A stretch of 64,000 nt of DNA from a bacterium (GCA_027485645.1 JAIXQR010000003.1:496001-560000); one strand, 5' to 3'. Positions 6,973 to 17,459 are shown, numbered from the stretch's first letter. Notes: a model not told the origin generated them from the letters alone. Made by a program: numbers and translations.

Positions 6973-9636
6973 TCAAGTGCGCTTGAGCGAGGCTCGTGCG
7001 GTGAGGCGGAGTTCGTAAGAGGTCACTTTCCGCTCGCTGACCACGGTATTGGGGGGCAGGGGGATGCCGTGCCTGGCCCATGCTCGGCGAGCCCAAAGGT
7101 CAATAAATCGGTACTCGGCGTTGCCGGCGAAGAACCGGGCGTCGGTTTCGTTCCCGAGCAGCCAAAGGCTGACGGTCAGCGAGTCGAGCCAAACTCGAGG
7201 CGGAGGGCTCGCGCTCATCATTTCCTCAAGTCGAGCCAGACATTCCGGTCTCGCGCCTCGCCGAGCCGCGAGATAGGCCTGTTTTCCGACGGTTTGTTGC
7301 CAGCGGACCTTCTCATCGAACTCGGAGTAAATGTCCTTTGCCATGATGCAAGCGGCGACCGCGGCATCCAAGTTCCCCCTCTCTATCTCAAGGTCGGCTA
7401 AGCAGCCGTAGGCCATCGCCCGATGAACTTGGACATCACGCGAAGGGCTGTGAACGGTCAGCGCTTCGTCGATCACGGATTGTCCCTCCTCGAATTGCTG
7501 GTTTTGGATCAGTACTTCTGCAATGTTCATCAGCTTCAGAAGTCGCCTTCTCGGAAGCTCTTCTGTGTACTGCATCGAGGTCCGGAGCCATTCTTCTGCC
7601 TGCGCAAACTGATCTCCGTGAAGGGCGGTGATGCCGATATTGGAGTAAGTAACACCGATCGCGCCTTCATCGCAGACCTCAAGCGCTTTCCAAAACGATT
7701 CGGTCGCGCGCTGATAATCACCGGCATAAAAGTAGGCACCACCGCCGGTGTTGAATATCTCTGGCAATGCGTGAACAGTTGGAAGTGAGCCAAGAATTCG
7801 CTCAAGCAACGGCAAATCTTCCGAGAGAGTGCCGTTCGCAAGTGAGGTTTGGTAAAGACAAACCCACATTTGGGCAGCGCCGGTGAACTCTCCCGTTCGA
7901 AGTGCGTTTTCAATGGCGGCTCTAACCTCTACGGCGTGGGTGTGAACCGGCTCGACGAGGGCGTAGTATTGCGGATTGAAGGTCCGCATATCCGGTGAAG
8001 TGAAGTAGTCAAAGATCGCTTGCTCAGCTCGCAAGCGATGCTCGGGAGTGATGCGGTGAGCGAGGTGCCGCTGAACGGGAGGGAGAATTTCCAGCGCGGT
8101 TGAATCTTCGCGCTTAAAAACCCAGCCCCCGGTCATCAACTCGTCGATGGCAGCCCCCGAAATCCCCAAGGCACCGGCGGTTTCACGGGTGAATCCATTT
8201 GGGAAGCAGCACAATGCGACGAGATTGCTCTCCACCACCGGCCCGGCGACGCTTAGGCTCCAGTTCACGCAGGCGGCGAAATTCTGGTGCCTCTGCTCCG
8301 GATTCCCTAAAACTCCGCTTGCATCGGTTTGGTTAGCCGCCAGGGCTGCAACCGCGCTCGATAGAGGCTCCTTCCGCAACTGCGCGGCAAAAAGTTGGAT
8401 GGCCAGCGGAACTCCACCTAGCAGGCGCACCGCTTCCGCAAGTTCGTGCACCGGAATTTCATCTAGGTCGAGGTCTGCCTGTCTCGCGAGCAGTTGGGCG
8501 GATTCGGATTTTCGGACGTCAGCCGAGTTTTTGGTTCGCCAACGTAACGGCGAGAGGTTCAACGTTTCGCGTTCCCAGCCGAGGATGCGTCTCTGCGAGG
8601 TCGCAAGTATCCGCAGGCTAGAACCATCAACGAGGAGCGTGCTCAGCCATGACTCAGCCTCGGGATTCAAGTCTTCAACGTTATCGAGCAGGAGCACGGT
8701 CGGCGGAAGTTCTCGAGCATCGAACCCGTCGGCAGTTAGTCCAGGTGAGACGGTGGCGAGGGCGGAAACTACTTTGATCCGAAGGTCGCTCTGCTCCACA
8801 ACGCCAAGGCAACGGGCGATCGCGACGTCGAGGTCACTCGCAGAAGCAAGGCGTAAGGCTTCCTGCGCGAGCCGGGTTTTGCCGATTCCGCCGGAGCCAA
8901 CGAGAAGCAGCCGCTTCGGTTCTTGCTCACCAAATAGCTCGTTCGCGATTTGGGCTAACTCAAGAGAGCGCCCGACGAACGAAGGTTTGCGCTGCCAGCG
9001 AGTGCCGGTCGAGCGCATTTCTTCCGGAAGGGCTTCGCCAAAGAGCGATCCGGCTAGCAGCGCGAGACTGCGAGCCACGGCGACTTTTCCTTCGCGGATT
9101 AGGGTGCGCCAAAGGGTGACGTACCATTCGGGCTGTTGGGGGTCGGCGGCGATGAGGGCGAAAATTTCGGTGCTTGCCAAGCCATCGGATTGGGTCGCGG
9201 CCCGGCCCATGGTTTGAATCGTGGATTCAAACTTGCGCAGCTCGTGGCTCTGCCGTAGCTCATCTACCCAGGCATCGTCGTAGCCGAGCAGAATCAGCTG
9301 CGAGTCCGCGTCGGTCTGCACGTTTGCATCGCAGTAGATCTTTCGTAGGCGAACTGATTGCGCGTCAGAGTCGAGCTGTTCCCCAACGCTCGTCCGGATG
9401 GAGTGAAGGGCGAGGCGCAGTTTGTTTCGGCTGGTTGAAGGGTCGTCTTCTGGCCAAAACAGATCGGCCAGGTACTGGCGTGAGAACGACTTTTCCTCGT
9501 GAACGGCTAGCCAGGCGAGGAGTCCTTCAGTCTTTCGGGTGCGGAGGCGATAAACGGACTTATCGCCAATCTGGAGATGGAACTTGCCGAGCACGGACAG
9601 GCTGATTTCTGATCCGCTCGTCACCTTGTCCAACAA
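6973..9636 (-). CDS. Large BTAD / NB-ARC ATPase / TPR transcriptional regulator
   Basis: This is an 887-aa AfsR/SARP-like regulator. Residues 8-95 are a winged-helix domain of OmpR type (LSVLGKFHLQIG, LAWLAVHEEKSFSRQYLADLFW, NKLRLALHSIRTSVG). A BTAD helical domain follows. The NB-ARC ATPase has a P-loop GSGGIGKTRLAQ near residue 245 and Walker B TVLLLDNVEDL. The last about 300 residues are TPR repeats (TYSNIGITALHGDQFAQAEEWL and similar). Such proteins are ATP-driven one-component activators, held off until a ligand binds the TPR or NB-ARC part. The start is TTG. No obvious target gene is adjacent, and it converges on tspO. Confidence 0.85.
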   Translation of the reverse strand: MLDKVTSGSEISLSVLGKFHLQIGDKSVYRLRTRKTEGLLAWLAVHEEKSFSRQYLADLFWPEDDPSTSRNKLRLALHSIRTSVGEQLDSDAQSVRLRKIYCDANVQTDADSQLILLGYDDAWVDELRQSHELRKFESTIQTMGRAATQSDGLASTEIFALIAADPQQPEWYVTLWRTLIREGKVAVARSLALLAGSLFGEALPEEMRSTGTRWQRKPSFVGRSLELAQIANELFGEQEPKRLLLVGSGGIGKTRLAQEALRLASASDLDVAIARCLGVVEQSDLRIKVVSALATVSPGLTADGFDARELPPTVLLLDNVEDLNPEAESWLSTLLVDGSSLRILATSQRRILGWERETLNLSPLRWRTKNSADVRKSESAQLLARQADLDLDEIPVHELAEAVRLLGGVPLAIQLFAAQLRKEPLSSAVAALAANQTDASGVLGNPEQRHQNFAACVNWSLSVAGPVVESNLVALCCFPNGFTRETAGALGISGAAIDELMTGGWVFKREDSTALEILPPVQRHLAHRITPEHRLRAEQAIFDYFTSPDMRTFNPQYYALVEPVHTHAVEVRAAIENALRTGEFTGAAQMWVCLYQTSLANGTLSEDLPLLERILGSLPTVHALPEIFNTGGGAYFYAGDYQRATESFWKALEVCDEGAIGVTYSNIGITALHGDQFAQAEEWLRTSMQYTEELPRRRLLKLMNIAEVLIQNQQFEEGQSVIDEALTVHSPSRDVQVHRAMAYGCLADLEIERGNLDAAVAACIMAKDIYSEFDEKVRWQQTVGKQAYLAARRGARPECLARLEEMMSASPPPRVWLDSLTVSLWLLGNETDARFFAGNAEYRFIDLWARRAWARHGIPLPPNTVVSERKVTSYELRLTARASLKRT

Positions 9637-9769
9637 TGCATTATTCCCCGACCGCAGCCGCTTGGGCTTGCGCCACCCATGCCGTACTGTTACGCGTTCA
9701 ATGGGCCGGGAATTTCAAAGCTCCCGGTCCCGGCGATGGTGATCGGCCGGAACCGGGGCGTGTTTCAGG

Positions 9770-10150
9770 TTAGGCCGCTGGGGTTGGCTTGTCTTCTTCG
9801 GTTTCTTCAGACTCTTCCTCGGACTCCTCGTCTTCGGATTCTTCTTCGTCCTCATCTTCTTCTTCAATCTCGAAGATGTCGTCGAATTCTTCTTCGTCCT
9901 CTTCCCATTCTTCATCGTCGAGGCTGACGAGGGCGGTGCCGATGACTTGGGTGTCCGCATCGAAGAACAAGGAGTCGCCGCTGCGAGTGAGGTGCTGGAG
10001 GACTTCGAAGCTGTCGTCGTCGATGTCCTTCACTCGGTGAATGGCGGTGTCGTCGCTCTCGTCGTCAACTTGGCAAACGAAGAAGGCCTCGCCCTTTCCG
10101 CCTTTTAGGTCCCACTCAATTTGGTACTGAAGCACGCGTTGTTTTGCCAT
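9770..10150 (-). CDS. Small protein with strongly acidic tail
   Basis: This 126-aa protein has a folded-looking N-terminal half (MAKQRVLQYQIEWDL, AFFVCQVDDESDDTAIHRVK) and a C-terminal tail, from about residue 78, made almost only of Asp, Glu and Ser. The tail produces the striking tct/ttc repeats on the plus strand at 9790-9920. No family was recognised. The N-terminal half could be a small beta domain. The tail could bind basic proteins or nucleic-acid-binding partners. It is divergent from the first uvrA gene. Between its 3' end and the regulator gene lies a hairpin (9703-9730) without a T tract. Confidence 0.65.
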   Translation of the reverse strand: MAKQRVLQYQIEWDLKGGKGEAFFVCQVDDESDDTAIHRVKDIDDDSFEVLQHLTRSGDSLFFDADTQVIGTALVSLDDEEWEEDEEEFDDIFEIEEEDEDEEESEDEESEEESEETEEDKPTPAA

Positions 10151-10281
10151 GGCGATATCATTTCACCCGCAAGCGCGGGCGTCTGGTGCGATTCGGCGAA
10201 AGTTCCGTCAGAATCTTTATCTGCCCACCGCGTCTCGATGTTCGACCGCTGGTTATGGTAGAACGGTGTCTACAGGTTTTT

Positions 10282-12288
10282 ATGAGCGGAAAGCGCGTCC
10301 TAAATGATCGAATCGTGGTGGTGGGTGCCCGAGAGAACAATCTCAAGAACATCACGGTGGAGATCCCCCGCGACCAGTTGGTGGTGATCACCGGGCTTTC
10401 TGGCAGTGGCAAATCGTCGCTTGCGTTCGACACCATTTACGCCGAGGGACAGCGCCGGTACGTCGAGTCGCTCAGTGCCTATGCCCGGCAGTTCTTGGGG
10501 CAAATGGACAAGCCGGATGTGGACCACATTGACGGCCTTTCTCCCGCCGTTTCGATCGACCAGAAGACGGCAAGTAAGAACCCACGATCTACCGTCGGTA
10601 CGGTCACGGAGATTTATGACTATCTCCGAATTCTCTTTGCCAGGGTTGGGACGCCGTTCTGTCTGAACGGCCACGGGCCGATTCAGCGACAGAGCACAGA
10701 CCAGATTGTCGACGTCGCCCGCCAACTGCCCGAAGGCACGCGATTGCAGATCCTCTCGCCGGTCATTCGCGGTCGAAAGGGTGAGTACAAGAAGGAACTG
10801 GTCGACATCGCCAAAGCGGGCTATGTCCGCGTTCGGGTGGACGGTCAGATGTTCGAAGTCACCGACGACATTCCGATGGATCGGTACAAGCAACACACCA
10901 TCGAAGTGGTTGTCGACCGATTGGTGGTGAAGGAAGGGATTGAGCGCCGAATGGCGGACTCGATTGAAGCAGCGCTGAAGATGGGCAAGGGACTGCTTCA
11001 GCTACTTGTTGGTTTTCCGGACGGTGCGGAGATCCCGACCGCGATTACTTCTCTCGCTGCGCAGCAGGCAGACGGTCAGCTTGCACCGGATCAGAAGGAG
11101 TTCGATCTACTCTTTTCCGAGTCGTACTCCTGTCCCATTTGCGGTTTCTCGATCCCAGAGCTCGAGCCGCGCATGTTCTCGTTCAACTCGCCATACGGCG
11201 CTTGTCCGGACTGTACGGGGCTTGGTACCAAGACCGAATTTGACCCCCAGCTGATCGCTCCCGACACGACGAAGGAACTGAGGAACGGTGCGATTGTGCC
11301 GTTTGTGTACAAGTCGGGCGAAGTCAAAGATTGGTGGCCGGAGATGCTGGACGCGGTCGGGAAGACGGTTGGATTCGATGCCAGCTTGCCGATCGGGCAA
11401 ATTCCGGAAGACAAGCTGCACGCGGTTTGGCACGGCCTGCCCGATCCGATTACCGTCGTGATGAAGTACGGCAAGTCGGAACGGACGTTTAAATCCGAGT
11501 GGCGGGGCGTTTTGGCCTCGCTTCGAAAGCGGTACGACGAGACCGAGAGCGAGTGGGTGAAGCAGGACTTGGAGCAGTACATGAGCACCAAACCGTGCCC
11601 GACCTGCAACGGCCGCCGACTTAAGCCCGACTCGCTGGCGGTGAAAATCGCTGATCTCGACATGTCCGACGTGACGCGGATGTCGATTGAAGACGGTTTG
11701 GCGTTCTTCTCGTCCTTGCCAGAAAAACTGAGTGTTCGCCAAATGACGATCGCCGAACGTGCAGTAAAGGAGGTCGCTGAGCGGCTGCGGTTCCTCGAAA
11801 ACGTTGGCCTCGGCTACCTGACGCTGGATCGAAATGCACGAACCCTTTCCGGCGGAGAAGCGCAACGAATTCGGCTTGCGACCCAAATCGGTTCGGGCCT
11901 GATGGGCGTGCTGTACATCCTCGATGAACCGAGCATCGGGCTACACCAGCGCGATAACAGCAAGCTCATCGAAACGCTCACGCGCCTCCGTGATCTCGGA
12001 AACACCGTGTTGGTGGTTGAGCATGACGAGGAAACCATGCTGGCGGCGGACTGGCTACTGGAACTTGGACCGGCGGCGGGTGAGCACGGCGGCGAAGTGA
12101 CGGCGCAGGGCACGGTGGCGGAGTTCTTGAAGTCCGATGCGGTTACGGCGCTGTACTTGCGAGGGGAGCGAAAGATAGAGATTCCAGAGACTCGGCGGCA
12201 GCCTCGCGCCGCCAATCCATTGGCGGCCCCGATTGAGGTTGTTGAGGCGAAACCCCGTAAAAAGTCCCGCGCGGCGAAGGCTTCGTAG
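10282..12288 (+). CDS. uvrA: UvrA N-terminal half (first ABC ATPase module) as a separate gene
   Basis: This 668-aa protein is the first half of excinuclease UvrA, which finds DNA lesions and loads UvrB. Walker [10 protein letters not shown] is at residues 38-46. The insertion module with zinc ligands CPIC (284-287) and CPDC (308-311) follows, then CPTCNGRRL, the ABC signature LSGGEAQR (522-529) and Walker [12 protein letters not shown]. After the usual [17 protein letters not shown] segment it does not continue into the second module but ends in a basic tail ([12 protein letters not shown]). The second module is a separate gene 0.5 kb downstream. I chose ATG 10282 because homology begins at [12 protein letters not shown]; an ATG at 10255 is possible. 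Confidence 0.9.
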   Translation: MSGKRVLNDRIVVVGARENNLKNITVEIPRDQLVVITGLSGSGKSSLAFDTIYAEGQRRYVESLSAYARQFLGQMDKPDVDHIDGLSPAVSIDQKTASKNPRSTVGTVTEIYDYLRILFARVGTPFCLNGHGPIQRQSTDQIVDVARQLPEGTRLQILSPVIRGRKGEYKKELVDIAKAGYVRVRVDGQMFEVTDDIPMDRYKQHTIEVVVDRLVVKEGIERRMADSIEAALKMGKGLLQLLVGFPDGAEIPTAITSLAAQQADGQLAPDQKEFDLLFSESYSCPICGFSIPELEPRMFSFNSPYGACPDCTGLGTKTEFDPQLIAPDTTKELRNGAIVPFVYKSGEVKDWWPEMLDAVGKTVGFDASLPIGQIPEDKLHAVWHGLPDPITVVMKYGKSERTFKSEWRGVLASLRKRYDETESEWVKQDLEQYMSTKPCPTCNGRRLKPDSLAVKIADLDMSDVTRMSIEDGLAFFSSLPEKLSVRQMTIAERAVKEVAERLRFLENVGLGYLTLDRNARTLSGGEAQRIRLATQIGSGLMGVLYILDEPSIGLHQRDNSKLIETLTRLRDLGNTVLVVEHDEETMLAADWLLELGPAAGEHGGEVTAQGTVAEFLKSDAVTALYLRGERKIEIPETRRQPRAANPLAAPIEVVEAKPRKKSRAAKAS

Positions 12289-12311
12289 TTGCACGGACGG
12301 AGCAATCGGCA

Positions 12312-12317
12312 TAGTAT
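12312..12317 (+). promoter_or_regulatory. Possible -10 box between the UvrA halves
   Basis: TAGTAT stands 7 nt before ATG 12325, which fits a leaderless promoter and would make the membrane gene a transcription unit separate from the upstream uvrA half. Confidence 0.3.
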
Positions 12318-12324
12318 TTGACCG

Positions 12325-12756
12325 ATGAAAACGTTCGGCTCGGTCCTGCTTGGTTACATCACGCTTTTCGTGCTCGTTTTCGTAAGCTACACCTGCCTGT
12401 ATTCGGTGCTCGGCGAAGAGGGGGCGTTCATGCCGAAGTCATACGCGGTTTCGACGCCTTGGTTAACGGTTAGCCTCGGATTGTCATTTTTAGCGGCACT
12501 GATCGCGGGAATCTTAACGAACAAGATTGGCGGGGACGACGCTTCAATCTGGCTGATCGTTGTCATCGTTCTCCTCGGAATCGCGCTGTCCGTAATGAAC
12601 CTTGGGGCGCCGCCGGCGGGAGAGCGGGGGGCTTCGGTTCCGCCGATGGAAGCTATGGCGAAGGCCGTAACCCCGAACTGGGCTCAGTTTGTAAACGCGA
12701 TCCTGAGCGCGGTCGGTGCCGCCGTTGGCTGGAAACTGGCAAAGCCGAAAGGTTAG
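12325..12756 (+). CDS. Small membrane protein inserted between the two uvrA halves
   Basis: This 143-aa protein has three clear hydrophobic helices (residues 7-27, 47-68 and 75-92) and a weaker C-terminal one (FVNAILSAVGAAVGWKLA). The third and fourth helices are joined by a Gly/Pro-rich loop (GAPPAGERGASVPPMEAM). I recognise no family. It is in the same direction as both uvrA genes, 36 nt after the first and 57 nt before the second, so the three could be co-transcribed. Nothing in its sequence suggests a repair function. Confidence 0.75.
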   Translation: MKTFGSVLLGYITLFVLVFVSYTCLYSVLGEEGAFMPKSYAVSTPWLTVSLGLSFLAALIAGILTNKIGGDDASIWLIVVIVLLGIALSVMNLGAPPAGERGASVPPMEAMAKAVTPNWAQFVNAILSAVGAAVGWKLAKPKG

Positions 12757-12813
12757 TTCCATCGCCCATTCAGCAGCAACATTTCGGCCGCAAATCTGGT
12801 AGACATACGTATC

Positions 12814-13824
<1,011 letters not shown>

Positions 13825-13825
13825 C

Positions 13826-14344
13826 TCACCACTTCCATCGGTAGTGGCCGGTGATCTGCCATTCGTTGAGGCAGTTTTCCTCTCTCGCTCCAGCGCCGAT
13901 GTTGTGGACCACCCAGGAGTCTTTGGTCACGATCCCGATGTGGTCGCGGCCGCTCGGGAGTCGCCAACTCACGATGTCGCCCGCTTGGAAAGGCTTGTTG
14001 CGAAGTTCGAACCCTCGGCGACGGAAGTAGGTTTGTAGGTTCGGAACGCGGCGGTGGTCGATGTTTCGATCTGGCTTTTTCAGACCCCACTTTGCCGGAA
14101 AGGCGCGAAAGTTTCGCGACATGTCCTCGTGCACAAGAACTTGCAGATCAATGCCACCTTTCCGAAAAGCGCGGACGATGACATCGGTGCACACCCCGGT
14201 AGAGATCGGTACGTCGCCGCCGGGGTATTTCAGCTTCACGTAGTCCGGTCGGTAACTTGTGGTCACGCCAATTTGCGACTGGGCAGCCGTGGCAAACTGG
14301 GCGTTCGAGAAGCCGATCAGGACGAAGCAGGTCGCAAGAACCAT
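13826..14344 (-). CDS. DUF1287 family secreted protein
   Basis: This 172-aa exported protein has a signal peptide (MVLATCFVLIGFSNAQFATA). Conserved DUF1287 motifs are YPGGDVPISTGVCTDVIVRA, LVHEDMSRNF, WGLKKPDRNIDHRRVPNL, AGDIVSWRLPSGRDHIGIV and WVVHNIGAG. The Cys, His and final His-Asn arrangement recalls papain-like NlpC/P60 and CHAP folds, so an envelope peptidase or amidase role is reasonable, though the family is uncharacterised to my knowledge. It converges with the second uvrA gene, 1 nt apart. Confidence 0.85.
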   Translation of the reverse strand: MVLATCFVLIGFSNAQFATAAQSQIGVTTSYRPDYVKLKYPGGDVPISTGVCTDVIVRAFRKGGIDLQVLVHEDMSRNFRAFPAKWGLKKPDRNIDHRRVPNLQTYFRRRGFELRNKPFQAGDIVSWRLPSGRDHIGIVTKDSWVVHNIGAGAREENCLNEWQITGHYRWKW

Positions 14345-14383
14345 ACAGATTCAACGCCGGAAGCAGTGCCGAAGCACCGCCGT

Positions 14384-14767
14384 TTACGAGTGGCCGATTG
14401 ACAATTCGAGCCCGCGCATCACGAGGGCACCGGTTGCCGGGTTGGTTGCAATCGGGGTGTCGGTGATGTTGCAGATCCGCTGGAGGGTGTGGATGTCTGG
14501 ATCGTGTGGGTGGACATCCATCTGTTCGACAAAGAAGAACACCGCGTCAACTTGGCCGGAGAGGACGAGGTTTGCGATCTGGACGTCGCCTCCGAGCGGG
14601 CCGCTCTTGAGGCCGGTGACGTTCAATCCGGTTTTCGCAATCACTAGCCGGGCGGTGGTTCCGGTACCGACGAGGTTCCAATTGGCCAAGGCGCGCTGAA
14701 ATCGGACGGCGAACTGCACCATCTCGTCTTTCTTGCCATCGTGAGCGATGAGGGCAAGCGACTTCAT
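14384..14767 (-). CDS. mgsA: Methylglyoxal synthase
   Basis: This 127-aa enzyme converts dihydroxyacetone phosphate to methylglyoxal and phosphate. It shows LALIAHDGKKDEM, VGTGTTARLV (phosphate site), LKSGPLGGDVQIA (catalytic Asp), MDVHPHDPDIHTLQRICNI and NPATGALV, the complete MgsA pattern at the usual length of the core domain. Its ATG overlaps the pxpC stop as ATGA, so it is the last gene of the oxoprolinase operon and probably translated from the same mRNA. That link is unusual. Methylglyoxal synthase bypasses glycolysis when phosphate is scarce. Confidence 0.95.
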   Translation of the reverse strand: MKSLALIAHDGKKDEMVQFAVRFQRALANWNLVGTGTTARLVIAKTGLNVTGLKSGPLGGDVQIANLVLSGQVDAVFFFVEQMDVHPHDPDIHTLQRICNITDTPIATNPATGALVMRGLELSIGHS

Positions 14768-15585
14768 GGTTGAAAGTCTCCGGTGAGCGCAATTTCCAGT
14801 TCCGAAATGAATTTGTCCATTTGTTGGCCTGATTCAATATTGGCAATTCGGGCCGTTTCTAGTTGAATCATTTCAAGTCGCACGGTTTGGCCGGTTCGCA
14901 GGTGTGCGAGCTTCGGCAAATCGGCTTGGCAAACGACGTACGGTTTTGGGTAGCCGCCGATCGTGGGACCGTCTGGTCCGAGGATGATGGGAGTGCCGTT
15001 TGGAGTCACCTGAATGGCACCGAAGACGGCCGGTTCACTAGGCAATTCCAAGTGGTGAGCCCAGCTTTCGATGGGTTGGCACCGAATGCCGACACGGTCT
15101 TGGACCTGTGAAACAGTGAGCGATTCGAGAGGCCAATCGCCTGCGCCGAATTGCGGTCCAGGGATGACTCGGATGGCGCGGCACTCAACCGACCCAGGCA
15201 CACGGGATAAGCGCGTTGCCCGGAGCAGAAGGGGTGTAAACGCGACGTAGGTTCGGAGTCCCGTAGTTCCAGCGGTAATCCGGATTGAACTCCCTGAGGT
15301 GACGGGGAACCGTCCGTTTGTCGCGCAATCGGGAAGGTCGCTTTGGACGCTGACCGGCGCGCCAACAATGGCGACGGTTCCAGGCACCGTGAACTCCAGT
15401 TCAACCGAGCCGTTGGCGAGTTCGAGGGCTTCGAAGTCCGCTATGTGCCCTTGATGAAGCAGGGTTTCAAGTATCCGAAACGACTCCGTATCGAACGGAC
15501 CGGATGGCGGAATTCCTAGGTGTCGCAGACCTGGCTGTGGGCGCTTCACGACGGTTACAGAACCGAAACTTTGCCGGATCCTCAA
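14764..15585 (-). CDS. pxpC: 5-oxoprolinase subunit PxpC (biotin-dependent carboxyltransferase family)
   Basis: This 273-aa protein is a KipA/PxpC subunit: GSVTVVKRPQPGLRHLGIPPSGPFDTESF at the N-terminus, then RVIPGPQFG and VTPNGTPIILGPDGPTIGGYP. With PxpA and PxpB it makes the ATP-dependent 5-oxoprolinase that opens pyroglutamate to glutamate. The start is a TTG in a TTGA overlap with the pxpA stop; the open frame continues upstream but only into sequence out of frame with pxpA. It is slightly shorter than typical PxpC (about 300 aa). Confidence 0.88.
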   Translation of the reverse strand: MRIRQSFGSVTVVKRPQPGLRHLGIPPSGPFDTESFRILETLLHQGHIADFEALELANGSVELEFTVPGTVAIVGAPVSVQSDLPDCATNGRFPVTSGSSIRITAGTTGLRTYVAFTPLLLRATRLSRVPGSVECRAIRVIPGPQFGAGDWPLESLTVSQVQDRVGIRCQPIESWAHHLELPSEPAVFGAIQVTPNGTPIILGPDGPTIGGYPKPYVVCQADLPKLAHLRTGQTVRLEMIQLETARIANIESGQQMDKFISELEIALTGDFQP

Positions 15586-16322
15586 CGAGCGGAAACCTCG
15601 AACCCGGCGTCGGAGAGCGCGGCGTAGACGGTCTCGGCGATTTCCACGCAGTTTTCGGTGTCGCCGTGTAGGCAAATGCTATCGACCTGGGTAGCCAGCA
15701 TGCGGACTTGGGTACGGATGGTGCGGAGGTCTTGCAAGATTGCCCCGGGTTGATTGCGAGGCATTAACGTGCCGTCAGATCGGTAGCCGCGATCGGCAAA
15801 TCCTTCGAGGAAGCAGCCTTGCCCGCTCCGGGCAGCGACAATCACATGGGCAGTACCGGGCAATCCGAGGAGCGGAAGTCTGTGAAGCCGAAGGAGCATC
15901 CCGAGGGAATGAACGCCAGGGAAGGCGTTGAGATAGATGCCGGTTTCCTCGTGCTTGGGCGGGTGCTCCCACCCGGCGGGCATTTTCACTGCGGTGTCGT
16001 TATAGAACGCGCCGTGCGGTTTCAGATAGGCCGGTGGGGCGAAATCGACCCACCGGCGAACTTGGATGAAGATGCTCTCGAGATAGCTTCGAGCATTTTC
16101 GAGGGTGATGGGAGTTCGTCCCATCGAGGTCGGGTCTGGGTAACCCGGATGCAGTCCCCACCGCTTGCCGTAATCCAGCGCGAGTTGGATAGTTTCTTGC
16201 GTGATCTCCGGGCTTCCGGCGTGGACGCCGCAACAAATGTTGAGGCTTGAGGCGAACTTCATGAGCGCACGATCGTGCGGAAAACCCTCCGCCACATCGA
16301 CGTTGAGATCAATTCGCTTCAA
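15582..16322 (-). CDS. pxpA: 5-oxoprolinase subunit PxpA (LamB/YcsF family)
   Basis: This 246-aa protein is a complete PxpA: IDLNVDVAEGFPHDRALMKF, SLNICCGVHAGSPEITQETI, WGLHPGYPDPTSMGR, AYLKPHGAFYNDT, EGFADRGYRSDGTLMPRNQPGA and ICLHGDTENCVEIA. PxpA binds 5-oxoproline in the oxoprolinase complex. The start is TTG in a TTGA overlap with pxpB, chosen because homology begins at KRIDLNVD; the frame upstream is open but lies inside pxpB. The usual ALGTPLVPRRR-type detail varies slightly (SDGTLMPRNQPGA). Confidence 0.92.
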   Translation of the reverse strand: MKRIDLNVDVAEGFPHDRALMKFASSLNICCGVHAGSPEITQETIQLALDYGKRWGLHPGYPDPTSMGRTPITLENARSYLESIFIQVRRWVDFAPPAYLKPHGAFYNDTAVKMPAGWEHPPKHEETGIYLNAFPGVHSLGMLLRLHRLPLLGLPGTAHVIVAARSGQGCFLEGFADRGYRSDGTLMPRNQPGAILQDLRTIRTQVRMLATQVDSICLHGDTENCVEIAETVYAALSDAGFEVSAR

Positions 16323-16978
16323 GGCTCTGCCACCTCGCTCAATACTTGGGGACGCGCACCGATCTGGTTTTGGAACTCTTCCTCCGAACATGGCACGAAA
16401 CGGACGAGGTCTCCGGGCTGGATGATCAGTTGGTGGTCGGTGGTGACCGAGAGGTCGTGCGGGGTTCGCCCGATGAGTTGCCAGCCGCCGGGTGAGGGGA
16501 TGGGATAGATCGCAGTTTGGTGGCCGGTGATGGCGATGCTTCCGGGGGGAACGTGGGTTCGCGGCTGCGCGTGACGCGGCAATCCCGCGATTCGGTCTGG
16601 CAGCGGGCCAAGGTACGCAAAGCCTGGGCGAAAACCGACGGCATGACAAGGGTAAGCCAGACCGTGATGCAGTTCGGCGAGTTCCGCCGGGGATAGGCCG
16701 AGGGTTTCGGCGGCGGTCGCCAAATCTGGCCCATCGTAAATAGCGAGAATTTGTACGGTGCGACTCGAGAACGCGGCGGCTTGTGCAGCCTCAAGGATTC
16801 GGTCCAAATCCAAGTCGGCAGGAACATCGAAGAGCCCGACGGTTTCGTAGCTTGCCACGGCGTCGGGGATGCCAAGGCGACGGGCCGCCTCGGCGAATTT
16901 CCACGGCGCAATGGGGAGATCTCGCACGAGGATGCTGGATTCATTCAGGGCTTCGGTCCGCATCGTCCCTTCTAGCAT
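16319..16978 (-). CDS. pxpB: 5-oxoprolinase subunit PxpB (KipI-like)
   Basis: This protein of up to 219 aa carries the PxpB/KipI core VGFRPGFAYLGPLPDRIAGLPR, RTHVPPGSIAITGHQTAIYP and GGWQLIGRTP. In the oxoprolinase it forms the ATP-dependent part with PxpC. It is the first gene of pxpB-pxpA-pxpC-mgsA. ATG 16978 and ATG 16963 are both possible starts (MLEGTM...); neither has a clear SD. The divergent dut gene starts 28 nt away, so the promoters overlap. Confidence 0.9.
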   Translation of the reverse strand: MLEGTMRTEALNESSILVRDLPIAPWKFAEAARRLGIPDAVASYETVGLFDVPADLDLDRILEAAQAAAFSSRTVQILAIYDGPDLATAAETLGLSPAELAELHHGLAYPCHAVGFRPGFAYLGPLPDRIAGLPRHAQPRTHVPPGSIAITGHQTAIYPIPSPGGWQLIGRTPHDLSVTTDHQLIIQPGDLVRFVPCSEEEFQNQIGARPQVLSEVAEP

Positions 16979-17006
16979 ACGATCTAGGCCCTATACTTCT
17001 GTGAAG

Positions 17007-17456
17007 ATGCAGCCGCGAGAGATTGAGGAAGTGCCGGTTCCGGTCGTTTGCCAGGAGGGAGCCAAGTTGCCGCAGTATCAAACTCCGCTGGCGGCGGGGG
17101 TGGATTTGTGCACCACCGAGACCTTTTCACTTGCGCCGATGGAGCGCCGCCTCGTGCCCACGGGACTTTCAATCGCGGTGCCAGAAGGTTACGAAGCCCA
17201 AGTGCGGCCTCGAAGTGGCTTGGCACTCAAGCACGGCATCAGCATGGTGAATACGCCAGGAACGATTGACGCGGATTATCGAGGCGAATTGAAAGTTCTG
17301 TTGATCAATTTTGGTGAATCTGTCGTCACACTTTTGGAAGGGGACCGAATTGGGCAATTAGTGCTCAGTCCCGTTTCGCGAATTGTGTGGACGGAGGTTT
17401 CAGAACTGCCATCCACCGAGCGCGGTGCGGGCGGTTTTGGTAGCACGGGGACTTAG
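17007..17456 (+). CDS. dut: dUTP diphosphatase
   Basis: This 149-aa trimeric dUTPase hydrolyses dUTP to dUMP, keeping uracil out of DNA. All five motifs are present: AAGVDL (1), RPRSGLALKHGI (2), NTPGTIDADYRGEL (3), GDRIGQLVL (4) and ERGAGGFGSTG (5, arginine finger region). ATG 17007 is preferred; GTG 17001 is also in frame. TATACT at 16992-16997 lies 9 nt upstream of the ATG, so the leader is at most a few bases. The next gene begins 3 nt after its stop. Confidence 0.95.
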   Translation: MQPREIEEVPVPVVCQEGAKLPQYQTPLAAGVDLCTTETFSLAPMERRLVPTGLSIAVPEGYEAQVRPRSGLALKHGISMVNTPGTIDADYRGELKVLLINFGESVVTLLEGDRIGQLVLSPVSRIVWTEVSELPSTERGAGGFGSTGT

Positions 17457-17459
17457 GGC

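Noticed and set aside
8147-9217. Plus-strand frame of 356 codons over the large regulator
   Set aside because: The minus strand encodes BTAD/NB-ARC/TPR with clear motifs; this is a shadow.
9703-9730. Hairpin with 9-nt stem between the acidic protein and the large regulator
   Set aside because: No T tract on either strand, so not called as a terminator.
9790-9920. Repetitive tct/ttc stretch that looks like a microsatellite
   Set aside because: On the minus strand it encodes the acidic Glu/Asp tail of a 126-aa protein in an open frame.
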